Assembly: GCA_022559845.1 (NCBI GenBank)
Contig: CM040128.1
Location: 173,344,413 to 173,408,412 of the forward strand
Source of the DNA: Amorphophallus konjac
Taxonomy: Eukaryota; Streptophyta; Magnoliopsida; Alismatales; Araceae
Reading direction: 5' to 3'
Length of the DNA stretch: 64,000 bases
The position numbers and the translations under genes were made by a program. Below, piece after piece: positions 59,041 through 64,000 of the stretch (position 1 is the stretch's first letter; the number at the start of each line of letters is the position of its first letter). The notes under the pieces were generated by a model. The model did no database searches. It saw only the letters and a program-made list of their open reading frames with translations, and was not told where the DNA came from.

Positions 59041-60421
59041 CTGCCCCGACCTCGACACTGTCTCGCGTCGGGAATACATTGTGACGCCCCTCGGGCGCCA
59101 TCCTGCTGAGTCACATGTCCTTTGACGGACGACACGTACAAATGCGAAAATACCCGCACAATAATGCAATGACCCGGGGACCGTCATGAATGACAGAATT
59201 GTCCTGTGGCTTGCAAGCACTTGTAATCGGGGTCTCACGCCCCCATATAAATGCCTTTCATGGCATATAAGTCATGTAATCCAGTCAGGGAGTGGATCCC
59301 CCTCCTCGCCAGAACCAGTCCCTCTACTCCCAGTTATCCCTGTCATGTTGCTGTTGCCCTGTCGCTGTTGCACGGACTAAGCCCTCCCGACGTCGCGGCT
59401 ACCAAGGTCCCTGACTCTCTCTTTGGCAGAAGAAACAAAGGTATTCGGATTCAATCTGATGTAAAATAAACACCAGTTGCTTGCGACCGGTGGGAAAAGA
59501 CGTCTAGTACACGAATCCCCATAATCGCCTGCGCACTCGCACCCGTGGAACCCCTTTTATCCACGTGTCCCCCGATCCCTCGAGCCACGTGCCATGTCCT
59601 GGCGACGCTTCCCCGGTCAATCCTCGGTTCCATAGGTGATTGTCTAGAAATCGACTAGCACGCCTGCATTCCACCCAGCCATCCCTATCCCAGTCTCCCA
59701 GAATTATGAATCATACGCCATCCCTTCCGGTGCATTCCAATCATTCTCTCTGCCTTCTTCTCAATACCCCCGAAATCCCCGCGTGCCCAGTCAACCTATC
59801 TCGACCTTCCGTAAAAGGCGAGTCTACACCCCCTCCGCGAGGATAAAATGACAAGTGACTCCCCTGCGGTCGCAAACACCTGTTTATCTACGAATCGACT
59901 TACCGAACGGAACCATCGTCCCCACGCTATCACAACTTAATGGCCTATCCGTACAACCCAAATTCCTCTGAAATCATCACTATTTTTGTTAAAGGGGAAC
60001 TCAAATTCCAAATTCATTCAAGTCGTAAGGTCCTTGACATGTTCTAGTAGCATACATATTATATAATACAATGCATGTCATGGTGGGACCAGTCACCATG
60101 GTGACAGATGATGGCACATGGTGGGACAAGCTGGGACAGCGGTGCCCCAGCCTGGCCTCTTTTTTTTTTTTAAACCTGCACTCAACAGCTAGCATAATAA
60201 AACAGAATTATGACTGTACAAACAGATTAGCACACAAAAGCATCACAACAAGACAAAATTGCCTTGACAAAGTCAACAATGACAACTCCAATTTTTTATT
60301 ATTTCTAGGTTCCTTCCCTCCCTATAAGTACCTCCCCTTTGGCCTTAGGAAAGGGCATTAAAGAGTGAGCTGAGAGATTTGAAGCTTAAGAGGAGGAAGA
60401 GAGGGATTTTGGCTTTACAAG
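59041..60421. other. Unassigned interval between array and PMD-like gene
   Basis: A TATA-like box (TATAAAT, 59246-59252) lies about 200 bases after the palindrome array, as in the other LTRs, so 57632-59460 may be LTR sequence. 59460-60300 shows nothing recognisable beyond a T run (60161-60172). The 3' end holds the promoter of the next gene. Confidence 0.5.
60323..60330 (+). promoter_or_regulatory. TATA box of the PMD-like gene
   Basis: TATAAGTA in a C/T-rich context lies 99 bases before the start codon, with AAGAGTGAGC-like leader sequence from about 60360. Spacing fits a plant promoter with a 60-70 base 5' UTR. Confidence 0.55.
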
Positions 60422-61832
60422 ATGGAAGGTGATTCTTCCTGTCCCATGAAGAGAAATAGACCTAGCAGCGAGTTCAAGCAGCTCACCGACCTTGAAGGGC
60501 ATCTGAGCGAGAGACTCCGATCACGGAGGGTGAGTTGACTCATTTTCTCATATTTTTTTCTGCACGGTCTCTCCCTCGCCTTTTCATTCTTTTCTTTCCT
60601 CTTTCCAGTCGTACCCTCTCTTTCCGGGCCCAAGGAGGTTTTCAAAGCTATCGTGGCTCTCGAAGCTTATTTCCAACATTTCCATCGACATGAGGGCTAT
60701 CATCACGAAATGGCACCTCCAAGGGCTCGTTGTTCATGCCAAGCACTATGACAAGATTTACATGGATTGGGCAGCTATGGGGGCGCGGGCAGAGATTTGG
60801 CATCCCCAGACTCATACCTTCATTTTCCTTACTTTCAAGGCAACTATTCTTCTTGAGGAATTGGAACTCATACTCAGTTTGAAGAGATTTAAAAAAGATG
60901 GCAAGATAAAGATCATGCCCCTACTGAAAAAGGTAACTTCCGAGGAGGTCCTTGGAAGCTTCATGCCATCTGGAGCTATCAGAAGCGTCCAAACTCAAAA
61001 GGGAATCAATCTGCAAAAGCTTGCGGAATGGGTCATGAATGCCCTGGGAGGATTGACAGGTGATGATTGTATGGAAGGAATCATGAAGGGATTCACAATC
61101 TGTTTGGCAGGTGCTCTCTTATTCCCTTACACTGACAACATAGTGGGGGAAGATCAGCTGAGTGCCATCTGTGGAATTTGGAACGGCAAAAGAATGGGGC
61201 CCGCCGTTCTTGCTTACCTTTACAGTGGTCTGACAGCTTCCAACATGGGTAAGCCTCCTTTCGATTGCGGACTTCTTCTGAATTGCTGGATTGACTTGCA
61301 TTTCAAATTTGACCACCGTGAGGGGATGCCGACTACTTCGAAACTCTTCCAAAAAAACCCTCTCTACCACATAGCCGATGTGTTAGGCTTTGATGGTAAT
61401 GTAGTAAATCGCGGTCATTGGCTGAAGAAGCGCGAAGCTTGGCGAGCTCACTTCAACACCATGACGCAAAATATGTTTACTTGTGCGCCGGCATGTCTAC
61501 TCCTGCATGAACTCCTCGTGAGGTCTTCCACTGAAGCTGAACTCCAACTTGTTGGCGCGACTAAATTTGTCCTTTACAACGTGCATCGGTGTTCTACTCA
61601 AATCGGGCTTCCCCGCCATTCGTTCCCAATGTTATCTGACATTTCTCCTCTAAGGAAGAGAGAACTGAGTACGGAAGAAGATGTGAAGGAAGTGAAGGCC
61701 ATCAAAGCATCATGGAAGACGAGCATTCCAGGAAAGGCACTGGCGTACGTAGAGGAAGAACACGAGCTGTGGAGAGCTTATGTAACTGAGCTGGGGAAAT
61801 TGAGGCCCGAAGTGTCTAAACCCTTGATGTAG
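60422..61832 (+). CDS. Plant-mobile-domain/DUF7745-like protein, two exons, intact
   Basis: Exon 1 (60422-60529) encodes 36 residues from MEGDSSCPMKRNRPSSEF. A 79-base intron (60530-60608) has donor AGG|GTGAGT, a C/T-rich tract and acceptor TTTCCAG|TC. Exon 2 (60609-61832) continues in phase 0 for 407 codons, giving 443 residues with no stop or frameshift. About residues 98-128 (EIWHPQTHTFIF...ILLEELELILSL) resemble the 'W-x-x-x-x-x-F-x-F...T-x-E-x-x-x-L' signature of the plant aminotransferase-like mobile domain (PMD) and the related DUF7745 family of plant transposable elements. The C-terminus is charged and helical. No signal peptide or membrane segment is evident. It is the only long uninterrupted gene here. 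It may be a transposon gene, recently active or co-opted. Function is unknown. Confidence 0.75.
60530..60608 (+). other. Predicted 79-base GT-AG intron of the PMD-like gene
   Basis: The donor GTGAGT and acceptor TTTCCAG match plant consensus. The first in-frame stop (TGA in GTGAGTTGA) falls just inside the intron, and the downstream frame is open from the acceptor. Size is at the short end normal for plants. Confidence 0.7.
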
Positions 61833-62351
61833 CTCATTTTATTTTAATGAAAGAAATAGAGTTTTAATGCCATTGTGTGTGTAGTTTTTTTTTGGGGGGG
61901 CGCATCTAGGATATGGGACGCCTTAAATTAACACGTCTTCCTCTTTAGATGCCTTTATTTTATTATTATTTTTTTGTTTGTTCATTTTTTTTGAATTTTT
62001 ATTAATCGCATCTTGGCGCATGGACGCGCCTAATGGGCGAATCTTCACGCCAAGACGCGTTAAATTTTTGAATCCCATAACCGTTGGCCGCCCGCGGCGG
62101 CCCTTCTTCTTCCTCACTCCCACCGAGAACCGCCTCTTCTTCTAGCACATTTCTTCCCATTTTTTAACCTTTCTGTCTCTCTTTCTCGATCCATGGAGCG
62201 TGGTGGCCCGAGCCAAGATTGGGGGAAGCGGAAATGAGTCATCCATCGCCCGAGTAGGACCTGGGAGCACGTGGAGGTTGCCGTGGAGGAGGAGGAGGTT
62301 CCCTTGGCCAAAGAAAGCCCCGAGGGACCCGGCGGCGTGGGAGAGGGCGAG
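61833..62351. other. Interval with ACGCG/CGCGT palindromic words
   Basis: 61895-62070 has pairs such as GGCGCATC/GGACGCC, CATCTTGGCG/CGCCAAGACG and GACGCGCC/GGGCG, the theme also seen at 11021-11450. An ATG at 62193 (MERGGPSQDWGKRK) stops after 14 codons. Downstream codons in that frame stay open and Glu-rich to the LTR at 62352. This may be the start of a second, decayed gene of the same kind. Confidence 0.45.
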
Positions 62352-64000
62352 TGTCACGCCCCGAGCCTTTATTACAGCGGAAGACTCGCTCGGGGAGCAC
62401 GAACAGTCGACATGGTAAGCCTCTTGCAAGCAAGAATCAATCAGAGCGCGAGACAATCACACAAGTAAATGCAATTGCACAGGATTTAATCAACTTCAAC
62501 TTCATATCATAATGCTCAATATTCAAAGATACAATCACTAATTTGATTTTCATTCTACTAGACTCAAGAAATAGGATAATTACATTGACTCAATCTAGAC
62601 ATTATAAACTTCCTATGTCTTCACTCTTGTAATAACAACATTCAATCGCTCTCGGACCCGCTACTTGAATCACCCGAATTCGAACTATTTCCATCTCCTG
62701 AAAAATATTGGAAATAGGTAATGAGCACACTTGCCCAGTAGGTATCTTCGCATCAACATGAAGGCACTATGAAAGTAATTAATAATTTAGCTCTAAAGAA
62801 TAAGGTAAAATCATGCGAATGCGAATCGATCACGCGTTTAAACCAAAGTAACAAGATAATCATGTAAGATAGAATGATCAAGAATGAACTAGCAAGAATA
62901 TAACAAGAACATGATATTGGCCTTCTATGAACAAGAATGTAACGAGATTGTACTAGCAAGCCACATATTCATCACACTAGTCTCTTTTGAGTACATAGTT
63001 CGTGAATTTCTGTGGAATATCAAGCAAGAAAGTCATGTCGTGCCGTGGATCTTCACTTATTTATAGAAATAGTACTCCCAACGCAATGCGACGCCAGTAG
63101 CATCATACCCCATGGTTTATAAAATAGTATGTTTCCGGCAATCAGCCGAGGGGACTAGCATAGAGCCCTTGAACACAATCAGTGCTCGATCGCATCTTCA
63201 GTTATAAATTAAGCTACTTCCACGCATGTAACAGTAAAGTATGGCCAAGAATGTAATAAGTTCAATAATTCCATGATAACAATAATCAATGAATGAATGC
63301 TTCAATTTGAATATATGAGATCAAGAATGACATTTAAACTATATTATGCTTATAGAATAAATCGGCAGCATAACGGTATATTTTCTTAACTTTCATCCAT
63401 TAAATTAAGTCTATTAAGCAATATGATAAGTTCTAGATTATCAAGGTTTGTCTAGAATCATTGAAATATCAACCCTTCGTCAAACCTTGGGTTAACATAT
63501 ACAAGCTATGTAACGGTCGTTTAATGGGCCGTTACACTATGTAACGCGTCCATAATGAGCCGTTACAGTGACCAGAGTCCAGCATACTAGTTTAGACTCA
63601 GTGAAATGTGACGGTCGGGCATTGGGCCGTTACGTGAGCCTGACGGTCCAGTGCAAGGCCGTTACATTACAAGATCCAGAAAACAACCATAGTGTATTCT
63701 AGTTATTGGGCTTTGATGGTACAACCAACTCGGCGTCCTAGTGGGAATCCCAGGCTCGCGGAGAATTACGGAGGCCTTGAAACAATGATTTCCTAGTCCA
63801 TTGGAAGGAATATCCAATAGAGATGTCCTCATGTCCAAGATGGTGTTCCTAAAGTGCAAATTGTGAACTAATGGCAACATACCAGAATATGTGCCATGTA
63901 CTTATAGAAATGACTCTATTGACATAGAGAGATATGTATAATCAGTGTGAAATCATGATGAAAAACTCTGTCAATACAACGTTAAAAAGTCATGCTTTAT
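62352..64000 (-). repeat. Tekay-like LTR, minus strand, runs past the window end
   Basis: It starts TGTCACGCCCCGAGCC, the complement of the Tekay LTR end GGCTCGGGGCGTGACA. It shares with the LTRs at 1934-5646 the TTTTTCAGG-then-GATGG landmark (complement near 62690-62715). It carries TAACGG/CCGTTA palindromes at 63505-63670. Its far end is outside the window. No genes are seen; short frames are shadows. Confidence 0.75.
63505..63670. repeat. TAACGGTC...GGCCGTTA palindrome array
   Basis: Four units lie here: GTAACGGTC/GGGCCGTTAC (63511-63535), GTAACGCGTC/GAGCCGTTAC (63541-63567), GTGACGGTC/GGGCCGTTAC (63608-63634) and TGACGGTCC/AGGCCGTTAC (63641-63666). Loops are 8-9 bases. Confidence 0.85.

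Noticed and set aside
58216..59109. Proline- and threonine-rich frames on both strands.
   Set aside because: They arise from the 42-bp GGTGCC/GGCACC tandem array and occur in several registers at once.

Overview
The window looks like repeat-rich, intergenic or pericentromeric DNA from a large-genome flowering plant. I base this on the plant-specific LTR-retrotransposon lineages present (Tekay chromovirus, SIRE/Maximus-type copia, Tat-type gypsy with an antisense gene), the plant-style short introns, and the initiator-Met-tRNA primer sites. I cannot name the species. No rRNA, tRNA, CRISPR or ordinary housekeeping gene is visible. Almost every long open frame is a decayed retrotransposon protein or a by-product of repeat arrays.

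Layout. (1) 1-4915 is the 3' end of a Tekay-type Ty3/gypsy element (RNase H, integrase, chromodomain, then a ~3-kb LTR). It is followed by a second, diverged LTR 3' fragment (4916-5646) and the gag-pol of a related element (5654-9718). That gag-pol keeps one reading frame with seven stop codons. (2) 9719-11587 is a candidate minus-strand LTR that truncates it, followed by GC-rich unassigned DNA and a palindrome array to 13821. (3) 13827-57626 is one SIRE-type copia element (TSD CAATG), opened by two insertions. Insertion A (15778-25290, minus, TSD GGTTT) is a gag-only gypsy element in the 5' LTR. Insertion B (27316-50979, minus, TSD CCTGG/CCTGA) is a Tat-type gypsy element inserted at the protease active-site codon. 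A itself contains a solo SIRE-like LTR (18561-21538). B contains a gag-only SIRE-like element, insertion C (34708-47245, minus, TSD GGATT), in its reverse transcriptase. Without its nests the copia element is about 10.6 kb and B about 11.1 kb. (4) 57632-60421 is unassigned DNA with a tandem GGTGCC/GGCACC array. (5) 60422-61832 is an apparently intact two-exon gene for a plant-mobile-domain/DUF7745-like protein of 443 residues. (6) From 62352 to the end is part of another Tekay-like LTR on the minus strand.

Main observation. Unrelated LTRs and LTR-like segments here each carry an array of their own short palindromic or near-palindromic word: ACGCC/GGCGT; ACCGCCGCG/CGCGCGGT; TTTAGGCGGACC/GGTCCGCCTAAA; GTGTCGAC/GTCGACAC; TGTAYAGACTT; GGTGCC/GGCACC; TAACGG/CCGTTA. 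The arrays mostly lie upstream of a TATA box, where U3 regulatory DNA is expected. The words differ, but position and design are alike, which suggests a repeated evolutionary strategy rather than common descent. Other points of interest are the intact PMD-like gene, an antisense coiled-coil gene in the Tat element, and a gag-only copia element with six zinc knuckles and an apparently missing capsid core.
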